DNA of 64,000 bases from Archaeoglobaceae archaeon (GTDB lineage: Archaea > Halobacteriota > Archaeoglobi > Archaeoglobales > Archaeoglobaceae): positions 308,216 through 372,215 of the forward strand of contig JAVYOO010000002.1 in assembly GCA_038734275.1 (NCBI GenBank). The letters run 5' to 3'. Under the pieces are notes generated by a model. It was given only the letters and a program-made list of their open reading frames with translations. It ran no database searches and was not told where the DNA came from. The position numbers were made by a program, and so were the translations under genes. This document shows, one piece after another, positions 27,445 to 35,280 of the stretch (within the stretch, counting starts at the first letter, position 1; the number at the start of each line of letters is the position of its first letter).

Positions 27445-28629
27445 TCAGTTGCTCTTGGCAACAAGATCAGGGCATTTACCTTTTAGAAGTTCATTTACCC
27501 ATACGTATATCTTGTAGCCATTTATTTCTTCGTTGTAGAATCTGTCCTTCTGGAGTGGATAAAGCATACCGCCTGTTATCATCGTGTGCTGGATGCTTAC
27601 TGGCATGAACCTGCAGAATCTATCGGGGAACTTCTGCTGTAGCTCGTTAGTCACTCTTAGCAATCTACTCTGATACTCGCATGGCTTGTATCCGCTGAAT
27701 ATCGTGCCTATTATTAAGTCCAGCTGGTCTTCAAAGAGCGCATAGATGCATTGCTGGCAATCATTTAAGCCGAATTCAATCGCATAGATCGGATCGCCAT
27801 TTAAGTAGGGAATTGCCCCTTCGGGGAAGTTCTGGATTGTTCCCCATCTTTCCATAACTTCTGGCATCTGGAATTGACTTTGTGGACTTGGCATAATTCC
27901 CGGGCCTGCGTCGTTTATTGCCAGAATTGGCCTGCCGAAAAGCTTCCATGTATAGTAGCTGTGCAACAGCGTTCCATAGCCACCCGCACTTGAGCCTGTG
28001 ACAACAACTCTGTCCCAGTTATTTTGCAGAGCATATCGGATTGCCACTATTCCATTCACAAAGCCAACATGGTAGATCGTTTTTGTGGACGAAGAGTTGC
28101 TGTCGAAGTATTTTACAACTCTGTTCCCCATGTGGATATCACCAGTATTGTAGGGCACAAAAACCATTGTCCAATTTCTGAACGGATTTTTCGGATTCTT
28201 AACGTCAAAAATACCTCCTCTGTAGTAGAGATTCAGGAACCACGTCTTGGACTCAAGGGCTACGACTGTTCCAATCCCCAGCAGTGGTTTGCAGTTCTCG
28301 ATGTTTGTGCATAACATCGGTTTACAAGTTGTATAATCCGCACAGGCTCCGCCACCCTCTAAGAAGATAAGAAGATTGTTCTCAGCCCCTCTTCTGACAA
28401 GTATAAAAGTCTCTTTGCCCAATCCATTAACGCAAGGGCTTGGTAGCTTGACTTTCACCCAATCTATCCCGTCGTTTGGATCGTCAATGGGCAGGGAATT
28501 CAAAGCGGGCATCGAGCTGATATCGATCTCGAATGGATTTGCATACGTCTCTTTTACTATCTCGTAGCTGCCAAGAGCAAAAACTGGTGCAATAGCGAGG
28601 ATTAACCCAACAAACACCAGCAATTTCAT
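27445..28629 (-). CDS. Secreted pectin acetylesterase/Notum-like serine hydrolase
   Basis: This 394-residue exported alpha/beta hydrolase has a signal peptide (MKLLVFVGLILAIAPVFALG, cleavage about residue 19-21). The mature protein has LLIFLEGGGACADYTTC, the oxyanion-hole motif of the pectin acetylesterase/Notum family. The nucleophile elbow is VTGSSAGGYG (Ser about residue 215), with a later Asp in FGLNDCQQC and a His in SIQHTMITGG as candidate triad partners. Several cysteine pairs suggest disulfides. The family removes acyl groups from polysaccharides or proteins; the substrate here, in a hyperthermophile, is unknown. It stands alone between DUF2148 and reverse gyrase. Confidence 0.78.
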   Translation of the reverse strand: MKLLVFVGLILAIAPVFALGSYEIVKETYANPFEIDISSMPALNSLPIDDPNDGIDWVKVKLPSPCVNGLGKETFILVRRGAENNLLIFLEGGGACADYTTCKPMLCTNIENCKPLLGIGTVVALESKTWFLNLYYRGGIFDVKNPKNPFRNWTMVFVPYNTGDIHMGNRVVKYFDSNSSSTKTIYHVGFVNGIVAIRYALQNNWDRVVVTGSSAGGYGTLLHSYYTWKLFGRPILAINDAGPGIMPSPQSQFQMPEVMERWGTIQNFPEGAIPYLNGDPIYAIEFGLNDCQQCIYALFEDQLDLIIGTIFSGYKPCEYQSRLLRVTNELQQKFPDRFCRFMPVSIQHTMITGGMLYPLQKDRFYNEEINGYKIYVWVNELLKGKCPDLVAKSN

Positions 28630-28713
28630 GATTAAAAGGTTGATTTATCAAATATAAGTTTTTCTATTAAATTGGCTTATAATTATTACAATTATCACTA
28701 TCAATTAGCTAAA

Positions 28714-31700
28714 TCACTCTATCTTCTTTATCTCCTCGTAGAGTTCTTTTAGCGCATCCAGATAATCTACTTTTCCTCGTTCTATTGCATCCATCTTTTC
28801 TTCCAGAGCCCTTGTCCTGCTCTCAGAAATGAATGGAGCATAATTAGAAATCAAAAAGTCATAAACAGAAATCCCATCCTTAGTAGGGATCAATCTTCCA
28901 TTTTTCTCCAGCACGTAATTCCTTGCGAACAGCTTGTCAACGATAACCGCATAAGTGGACGGTCTGCCAATTCCTCTTTCTTTCATCAGCCTTATCAGTT
29001 CCGCCTGAGTTAAAAGCTGTGCAGAAGGCACCTTTCTTACTTCAGCCTGAACCTTGAATTTCCCCTCAGTAAGCTCTTTTTTGACCCAAACTGATTTGTA
29101 AAGCTCAAAAGCCTTTCCTTTAGCTTCAACGATTCTCTCCTCTTCAAATGACTTTCCGTTGGCTGTGATCCGATACTTCTTTATGTGGACTTCGAAATCT
29201 TTGCATTGAGAAGCCATAAATCGCCTGAAGATAAGATCATAGAGAGCAAAGTGTGCCCATCCAAAGCCATCTATATCAAAAACTCTTTCCTCGATTAATC
29301 TTTCCAAAGTAAACCTATCTATGGCTCTTGTAGGGCGAATACATTCATGCGCCCCCTCTGCAAACCATTCTCTGCCTTTAAAGTTCTCGCCCAGATATTC
29401 TTGAGCAAGTCTCATTCCATACTCGCTTACCCTTGTTGAGTCTGTGCGGTGATAGGTTATAAGTCCGTTTTCGAAAAGGTCTTGGGCAACTTCCATTGCC
29501 TGCTTCGTAGAGAGCTTTAAAATTGCGTTTGCGTCAAAAAGAAGCGAATTCGTGGTATAAGGCGGCATTGGTGTGCGGGTTTCAAATTTGTCTTCAATAA
29601 GTTCAATGATTATCTCGAATTCCTTCTGATCGGACTCAATTGCAAGATCCAATTCTGGAATGAATGCTATGCTTTTTCTGATTCTACTCGCCCTGAACCT
29701 ATCTACAACCCATCCCAGAGCGGGCGTCTGAGCTCTTCCTGCAGATAGATACTTCTTTCCGAAGTAATTCTGAACTTTTTGGCTAAGAACGAAACCAATC
29801 CATCTATCTTCAATTCTTCGAACAACCTGAGCTTTCAGTAGGTTCTCATTTATCTCTCTGAGATTATTTAGAGCTTTCGTTATCTCTTTTTTGGTAATCT
29901 CGTGAAATTCCGCCCGTTTTATCTGCCCACAAAGCAAATTACTCAAATCCCAGGCGATCTTCTCCCCTTCTGAGTCTGGATCTGTGCCTATAATCACGAA
30001 CTCGGTCTCTTGAGATAGTTTCCTTAGGGCAGATATTCTCTTTATGGCATCATCTACCTCATCGGAACCGCATTTCGGACAGCTTTCCTCGTCGGTAAAC
30101 TGGTTTCCACATTTTTTACACTTCTTTATGGTGCCGTAGACAGGAGTAAAGTTATCGAGAACTCCATAATAGCCACGATTGATAACAAGATCTGTTAAAT
30201 GCCCAAGTGTTGCGGTTATCAGGAGCAGGTATTTTTCTGTGGGGACTTCGTAAACTGGAATTGAATCGATAAATCTAACGCTTGGTTTTCCGAAAAATCT
30301 CGATATCTGCTTTGCTTTTGTCGGGCTTTCCACAACCAGAAGAGCGGGTTTTATTAATTCTACTTCTTCTTTTCTTTTTCTACTTTCGTCAATCTCCTTT
30401 TTCAACCTGTCCAAATCAACATTTTTTATATAGCCAAAGGCTATATCGTAGTATTTTGCCCTCTCTATAAATGCTCTTAAAATCTCAGCGTCTTCTTCAA
30501 AAACAAAGCTCGCCCCTTTTGTTATGCCCCTTGCGTGCAATCTTGAAGTTCTGCCAGAAGCCTGCAGATAAGTTCTTACATCGGGGATAATGACTTCTCC
30601 TTTGCGTATCACAGCATCTCTTACTTTCAGATTTCCCTCAGCGATAACTTCTTTTAAAATCGCTCTAAGCTCGTTTTCGATTTTTTTAATGAAATTGAGT
30701 TTTGGAACGAATTTTTCCAACCGTTCATCTTCTCTCAAAATTAGAGTCAAAGCCCTTAACGTCGTAATCGGAACCTTCTCGATATCTTCAATCCTGAATC
30801 TGTGAACAGGACATCCGATAAAGATGGCAAACCTGATTCTTTCAGGCAAATCCAGACCTCTAACCAAAATTCCATAGTAATGTGCGGTTCCAACCAGATA
30901 ATCAAGTTCACCTCTCGAGAATAGCTCAAAATCCTTCGAACTCTTTGAAGTAACTATTCCTATTTTAAACGCACTTTTGAGCTCTTCGTAAATCTTCTCG
31001 CATTCATCAATACTCCGCACATATATAAGGCCTCCGGGTCCAAGTCTTTTCAGAAGTTCTGGCAGATCTTCCTTTTTATCTACGATTACGTCTTCTATGT
31101 TTCTTAGATAGTATTGAGAAGATCCTATGCTGAAATTCAAGAATTTCCGAAAAAGCTCAACATTTTTCCCGAGCTTTGCAGTGGCAGTGGATACAACCAG
31201 AACTCCTTTCTCTGTCCCTTTTCCAAATCCAAGTAGGCTTAGAATTCTTTCCACGTTTTTTGAAGCTTTGAGAACAGCATCGACGTCATCAACAAATATA
31301 AAGTCAAAAGTCAAATCTTTCATCTTTTCAAAGTTTTTTGCAAGAAACTGAGCGGTGGTAATAAGAATTCTGAATTCACCAATTTTCTCAAAAAAAGCCC
31401 CTTTATCTTCAATATCTGAATGATAAAACCCTACCGGAAACTTTTCAGTATCATTGAGACTCAAATCCAAGCCAATTTTTTCAGAATAGGATTTAAGGTT
31501 TTCAACTGCCTGCTTTACTAAAATAGAGGTTGGAAAAATTATATAACATCTTTTTCCATTCATTGCCAAAAATAGCGAAATTGCAAGCCCAAAAGAGGTC
31601 TTTCCAATGCCAGTAGGAGCGGTTAGAGTAAAACTGTCTCCATTAAGAACTCTTTTCGCCCACATTTTCTGAATTTCTCGTGGTTCCCCGATACATTTTT

Positions 31701-31839
31701 TGAAAAACTCTAAAAACGGCATTAGATCATCATCTACACAAAAATGGGTCTTGTTAGAATTGCAGAAACGCAGATTTATCTCATAAGAAGTCAAATCTTT
31801 CCCACAAACCGGGCAAAGATTTTGATAGACTACATCCAT
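28714..31839 (-). CDS. rgy: Reverse gyrase
   Basis: This is an enzyme of about 1041 residues that introduces positive supercoils; it is the hallmark of hyperthermophiles. An N-terminal zinc finger (CPVCG through FCNSNKTHFC) precedes a helicase-like module with Walker A APTGIGKTS, IFVDDVDA, and SGRTSRLHARG. The topoisomerase IA half has a TOPRIM domain (LLVVESPTKAKQI, GTDPDSEGE), a second zinc finger (CKKCG through CPKCG) inserted before it, and the catalytic Tyr in LITYHRTDST. I chose the ATG at 31839 because the zinc-finger N-terminus starts there and a TATA box sits 26 bp upstream; the longer frame from 31881 would include the TATA element. Confidence 0.96.
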   Translation of the reverse strand: MDVVYQNLCPVCGKDLTSYEINLRFCNSNKTHFCVDDDLMPFLEFFKKCIGEPREIQKMWAKRVLNGDSFTLTAPTGIGKTSFGLAISLFLAMNGKRCYIIFPTSILVKQAVENLKSYSEKIGLDLSLNDTEKFPVGFYHSDIEDKGAFFEKIGEFRILITTAQFLAKNFEKMKDLTFDFIFVDDVDAVLKASKNVERILSLLGFGKGTEKGVLVVSTATAKLGKNVELFRKFLNFSIGSSQYYLRNIEDVIVDKKEDLPELLKRLGPGGLIYVRSIDECEKIYEELKSAFKIGIVTSKSSKDFELFSRGELDYLVGTAHYYGILVRGLDLPERIRFAIFIGCPVHRFRIEDIEKVPITTLRALTLILREDERLEKFVPKLNFIKKIENELRAILKEVIAEGNLKVRDAVIRKGEVIIPDVRTYLQASGRTSRLHARGITKGASFVFEEDAEILRAFIERAKYYDIAFGYIKNVDLDRLKKEIDESRKRKEEVELIKPALLVVESPTKAKQISRFFGKPSVRFIDSIPVYEVPTEKYLLLITATLGHLTDLVINRGYYGVLDNFTPVYGTIKKCKKCGNQFTDEESCPKCGSDEVDDAIKRISALRKLSQETEFVIIGTDPDSEGEKIAWDLSNLLCGQIKRAEFHEITKKEITKALNNLREINENLLKAQVVRRIEDRWIGFVLSQKVQNYFGKKYLSAGRAQTPALGWVVDRFRASRIRKSIAFIPELDLAIESDQKEFEIIIELIEDKFETRTPMPPYTTNSLLFDANAILKLSTKQAMEVAQDLFENGLITYHRTDSTRVSEYGMRLAQEYLGENFKGREWFAEGAHECIRPTRAIDRFTLERLIEERVFDIDGFGWAHFALYDLIFRRFMASQCKDFEVHIKKYRITANGKSFEEERIVEAKGKAFELYKSVWVKKELTEGKFKVQAEVRKVPSAQLLTQAELIRLMKERGIGRPSTYAVIVDKLFARNYVLEKNGRLIPTKDGISVYDFLISNYAPFISESRTRALEEKMDAIERGKVDYLDALKELYEEIKKIE

Positions 31840-31860
31840 GGAGTGAAGTGGAAATAAAGA

Positions 31861-31870
31861 GATAAATATC
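31861..31870. promoter_or_regulatory. Shared, nearly symmetric TATA element between reverse gyrase and the reductase gene
   Basis: GATAAATATC is almost its own reverse complement and is flanked by AAAGA on the left and TTTTC on the right. Its centre lies about 26 bp from the reverse gyrase start (31839) and about 25 bp from the GTG at 31890. One TATA element could start two leaderless mRNAs. Confidence 0.55.
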
Positions 31871-31889
31871 TTTTCTTCCAAATTCTAAC

Positions 31890-32978
31890 GTGATTTTAAT
31901 TGTCGGAGCCGGACCCGCTGGAAGCCTTTCCGCAATGCTCTTGGGAAAGAATTATGATGTTCTTTTAGTAGAAGAGCATCAAAGTGCGGGCTTTCCCGTG
32001 CAGTGTGCTGGATTGATAAGTGATAAATGCTTTGAAAGCTACAAGAAATACTGCAAGATCGAGAAAGCTCTTGAGAACAAGATAAAAGGAGCCTTTTTCT
32101 TTTCTCCTTCAGGAAATTTTTTCCCAGCATTCGGCGACGCTTATGTGATCGAAAGGAAGATCCTCGATGAAATGCTCCTTGAAAAAGCCTCCAATTTTGC
32201 TGAGATCTTAATGAAATCAAAGCTGAAGTTTAAAGACAAAAAGCCAATTCTTAATGGCAAAGAAGTTTCCGTGGAATACATAATTGGAGCGGATGGTGTG
32301 AACTCAGAAGTTGCAAGAGCCTACGAGTTTGAAAGACCACCTGTAATGACCGCCATACAGATCGAAACCAGATTTGAGCCAATCGATCAAAACTTCGTCG
32401 AAATTTACCTTGGCAAAGCTTACAGTGATTTTTTTGCCTATGCTATCCCACTTGAAGACACCGCAAGGATTGGAGTCATTGCGAAAGAGAATGCAAAGCA
32501 ATATCTTCAAAATTTAATAGAAAAACACCCCTCGGTTTCAAAGCGGGTTAAAGGGAGCATTGTTGAACTAAACTCCGGCATGATCCCCCTAAAGCTTGTT
32601 GATTTCGTAAAGCAAAATGTTGCCCTGCTTGGAGACTCTGCGGGAATGGTTAAACCGCACACAGGCGGTGGGCTCTACTATTTGCTTGTTGCAGCTGAGA
32701 AGCTTGCAAAGAACTTTCCTAATCTTAATGCGTATCGCAAAGACTTTATGAGAGAACTTGGAAAAGAAATCAGGCTCGGAGAGAGAATAAGGAGGGTTTA
32801 CAGTCTGGAAAACAGGGATCTCGAAAATATAGTCAGAGCGTTAAAGGAATTCGATTTCTCGGGAGTGCACATGGATCGACCCTCGACTTTTTTAAGCCCA
32901 AGCGTTCTTTTTAGGATCTTTAGAACAATTATCAGCAACCCATCGCTTGTAAGTGTTGCAACAAAATTGCTCTTTTAA
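31890..32978 (+). CDS. Geranylgeranyl reductase family flavoprotein
   Basis: This 362-residue FAD-dependent reductase belongs to the geranylgeranyl reductase family, whose archaeal members saturate the isoprenoid chains of membrane lipids. It starts with the dinucleotide-binding motif VGAGPAGSLSAMLL, followed by FPVQCAGLIS, GADGVNSEVAR, and the second FAD motif LLGDSAGMVKPHTGGGLYY. Length (about 360) is a little shorter than typical archaeal lipid reductases of about 390-400. Other substrates such as quinone side chains are possible. The GTG start lies about 25 bp from the shared TATA element. The end overlaps the convergent HD-protein gene by four bases. Confidence 0.82.
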   Translation: MILIVGAGPAGSLSAMLLGKNYDVLLVEEHQSAGFPVQCAGLISDKCFESYKKYCKIEKALENKIKGAFFFSPSGNFFPAFGDAYVIERKILDEMLLEKASNFAEILMKSKLKFKDKKPILNGKEVSVEYIIGADGVNSEVARAYEFERPPVMTAIQIETRFEPIDQNFVEIYLGKAYSDFFAYAIPLEDTARIGVIAKENAKQYLQNLIEKHPSVSKRVKGSIVELNSGMIPLKLVDFVKQNVALLGDSAGMVKPHTGGGLYYLLVAAEKLAKNFPNLNAYRKDFMRELGKEIRLGERIRRVYSLENRDLENIVRALKEFDFSGVHMDRPSTFLSPSVLFRIFRTIISNPSLVSVATKLLF

Positions 32979-33523
32979 AACTTCATTCCGCTCAGTCTTT
33001 CGATTTCTTCTTTCATTCTTCTTGCTCTCTCCCTTGTAGCCTCTGTGAACCACCTAAGCCTTGGATTCTCCAAATCAATTTTGTCCAAACGTCTTAAAAA
33101 GCTTTCAAAGTCCACGTTCTTGGCTCCAAAGGTTATGTTGTCTGCAAAGCTTACGATCTTCTCTTCCAAACTTTCTGGTAAGTAGTCCTTCTCAGGCAAG
33201 CCAAGCCTTTTTGCCTCTTCAGCACTAATTCCCGCACTGAAGTGTCTCTCAGCAATCTTTACGATCTTCTCGTCCATTCCTTCAGCCCTTAAAATCTCCG
33301 CGGACTTCAGGAAATGCTGAAATGGATCATGAGTTATTGCTCTGCCGATGTCATGCAGAAGGGCGCCTAAGAGGATTGCCTCTTTGTCCACTCTGTGACC
33401 ATTTTTGTCTACATTTTCAGCGATCTTCAAAGCTAAATCTGCAACCGCCATGCAATGCCTTCTAACGTTCTCTTCAAGCCCATATTTTTCCCAGATCCTT
33501 TTAACAATCTCAGGCACTTGCAT
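32975..33523 (-). CDS. HD-domain phosphohydrolase-like protein
   Basis: This 182-residue HD-superfamily protein has metal-binding residues seen as RRHCMAVADLALKIA (first His), the doublet in ALLHDIGRA, and a His further on (RHFSAGISAEEA). The spacing and length match an archaeal family annotated as uncharacterised HD-domain proteins. It probably hydrolyses a phosphomonoester, phosphodiester or nucleotide. It follows the DUF166 gene by 4 bp on the same strand, suggesting an operon. Confidence 0.8.
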   Translation of the reverse strand: MQVPEIVKRIWEKYGLEENVRRHCMAVADLALKIAENVDKNGHRVDKEAILLGALLHDIGRAITHDPFQHFLKSAEILRAEGMDEKIVKIAERHFSAGISAEEAKRLGLPEKDYLPESLEEKIVSFADNITFGAKNVDFESFLRRLDKIDLENPRLRWFTEATRERARRMKEEIERLSGMKF

Positions 33524-33527
33524 AGGC

Positions 33528-34316
33528 TCAAGTTATTACAATTTTCTTAAAATGCTCTGGAACAAAGTTGCCTGCATCAACTCCAACCGCCTTGCTGAAG
33601 TTGTAAACCATTATGTAGCCCGCAAGATGAAAAGGAGCTTCGATCAGTTCCACATCTCTTTCCATGCTTGCCATACATGGATAGGCACACTGATGCTGAT
33701 GGATCTCCTTATATAACTCGCTAAGATCCTCTATAACAAAACCACGCATTCTTTTAGCCACAAAGTAAGCGGAACCACATGGATCACTTCGCAAAACCTC
33801 TACATTTTCAATTGCATTACTATCAAGCTTTACTTTGAATTCTGGACGTCCAATGCTGAAATAATCGCAGAATCTCTTTAAAATATTACCCTCTGGATTT
33901 AAAGCGCAGAAAGGCTTTGGAGAGTCAAATTGGATACCAACTTGCGCGCACTTTTCTTTCAATTGCCTTCTTAAACCCGGAGAGCACCATTTCTGGTCAC
34001 ATGCGGGCACAATTAAAGCCCTGAATTCTCCAATTTTCGGCAAGGATATTAGAATGTCAGGATGAACGTTTATAGCAACAAGAACTTCGCAAGAAAACTT
34101 CTGCACATAATTTTCAGGCTCTTCTACATATAATCCTATTGCACTTGGCTCAGGAAGTGATTGAACGAATGAAATATTTGAAGAGAAGTCATATTTCTTG
34201 CAGAAGTCACAACCATCAATTCCGCATGCACCAAACTTTGGGCAAAGATCTGGATAAGCAAGATTGCAGACAAATCTCTCTCCGAATTTTCCGCTGTAGA
34301 TTATTCCAAGATCCAC
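33528..34316 (-). CDS. DUF166 family cysteine-rich protein
   Basis: This is a 262-residue archaeal DUF166-like protein. It has an N-terminal cysteine cluster (LCPKFGACGIDGCDFCKKY) and further Cys motifs at VPACDQKWCSPG, RSDPCGSAYF and HQHQCAYPCMAS, at least ten cysteines in all. That suggests several Fe-S or zinc sites. Family members are sometimes annotated as thymidylate synthase-like, which I do not consider established. It starts about 25 bp from a minus-strand AT box (34336-34353) and precedes the HD gene by four bases. The divergent neighbour is a DUF362 protein, another Fe-S-associated family. Confidence 0.65.
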   Translation of the reverse strand: MDLGIIYSGKFGERFVCNLAYPDLCPKFGACGIDGCDFCKKYDFSSNISFVQSLPEPSAIGLYVEEPENYVQKFSCEVLVAINVHPDILISLPKIGEFRALIVPACDQKWCSPGLRRQLKEKCAQVGIQFDSPKPFCALNPEGNILKRFCDYFSIGRPEFKVKLDSNAIENVEVLRSDPCGSAYFVAKRMRGFVIEDLSELYKEIHQHQCAYPCMASMERDVELIEAPFHLAGYIMVYNFSKAVGVDAGNFVPEHFKKIVIT

Positions 34317-34376
34317 GTAATTCCATGGAGAGCAATTTAAAAAATTTTACAAAGTGCTCCTGAGTTGTATGGTAAG

Positions 34377-34385
34377 GGTTTTATA
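34377..34385 (+). promoter_or_regulatory. TATA box of the DUF362 gene
   Basis: GTTTTATAATC lies about 25 bp before the ATG at 34407. This argues against the upstream in-frame ATG at 34365 and for a leaderless mRNA. Confidence 0.5.
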
Positions 34386-34406
34386 ATCTTTTATCTTTCC
34401 ACGACT

Positions 34407-35219
34407 ATGCCGAAAGTTATTGTTGAAAATGTTGAAAGCTACGAAAAGGTTGGAGACTTTGTGGAAAAAGTGTATGATGTTTTTGGATTCAAAAACTGCT
34501 CTTATCTGAAACCGAATTTTCTGAAGTTCACAGACCCAAGCACTGGCTGCATTACCCACCCAAAGTTAATAGAGGCAATACTAAAGGTCGCAAAAGAGCA
34601 TGGGCACGAGTTAACAATAATTGAAGGTGGGTTTTATAAATATACTGCAAAGAAATGTTTCGAAGCTTTCGGCTTAAACAACTTGGCTAAATGCATAAAT
34701 CTGAACGAAGACGAATTTGTCGAGGTTGAGGTCAACGGAAAAGCTCTTAAGACTGTTAAGATGGCTAAAACTGCGCTGGAAGCGAGAAACAGATACATTA
34801 GCGTTCCAAAGCTTAAAGTTCATCATAAAACCATTGTAACCTTAGGAATAAAGAACAACATGGGTTTTCTTAAGAAGCCCGCTATTTACATGCATCCGAG
34901 AATAAGCCAAAAGCTTGTCGATCTTCTTCAATTTACAAGACCACAGCTAACAATTGTTGATGGAATAATCGGTGGAAACAAATCTGAATCTAGCACAGTT
35001 CCGCTGGAACACGGAGTAATGGTTGCAAGCGACGATGTTGTTGCATGCGATGTGGTTTGTGCACGGCTAATGGGTTTCAATCCAAGAAACATAAAGCACA
35101 TTCGTTTAGCAATGGACAGCTTTGGCATTAGAGAAAACGAAATAGAAATAGAAGGCAATTTAGCTGTTAAGAAATACTCGCTTTCATTATTAAACCGATT
35201 GTTTGGCAGATTTATTTGA
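34407..35219 (+). CDS. DUF362 family protein
   Basis: This is a DUF362 protein of about 270 residues. Family features are NCSYLKPNFLKFTDPSTGCITHP, SVPKLKVHHKTIVTLGIKNNMG, and the DGIIGGNKSESS glycine-rich stretch followed by ASDDVVACDVVCARLMGF. DUF362 domains often occur next to ferredoxin domains and in Fe-S or redox settings; here no ferredoxin cluster is fused. Biochemical function is unknown. The gene is divergent from DUF166 and followed by an OYE-like oxidoreductase with its own promoter. The start is supported by the TATA box. Confidence 0.78.
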   Translation: MPKVIVENVESYEKVGDFVEKVYDVFGFKNCSYLKPNFLKFTDPSTGCITHPKLIEAILKVAKEHGHELTIIEGGFYKYTAKKCFEAFGLNNLAKCINLNEDEFVEVEVNGKALKTVKMAKTALEARNRYISVPKLKVHHKTIVTLGIKNNMGFLKKPAIYMHPRISQKLVDLLQFTRPQLTIVDGIIGGNKSESSTVPLEHGVMVASDDVVACDVVCARLMGFNPRNIKHIRLAMDSFGIRENEIEIEGNLAVKKYSLSLLNRLFGRFI

Positions 35220-35280
35220 GTGCTATAGTTTTTTAGACTGAAATCGAAAGGATTTTATATGCGGTTAAAAGATCGTAGCT

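Noticed and set aside
31840..31881. Longer reverse gyrase start at 31881
   Set aside because: The extra codons cover the TATA element, and known reverse gyrases start just before the zinc finger, as the ATG at 31839 does.
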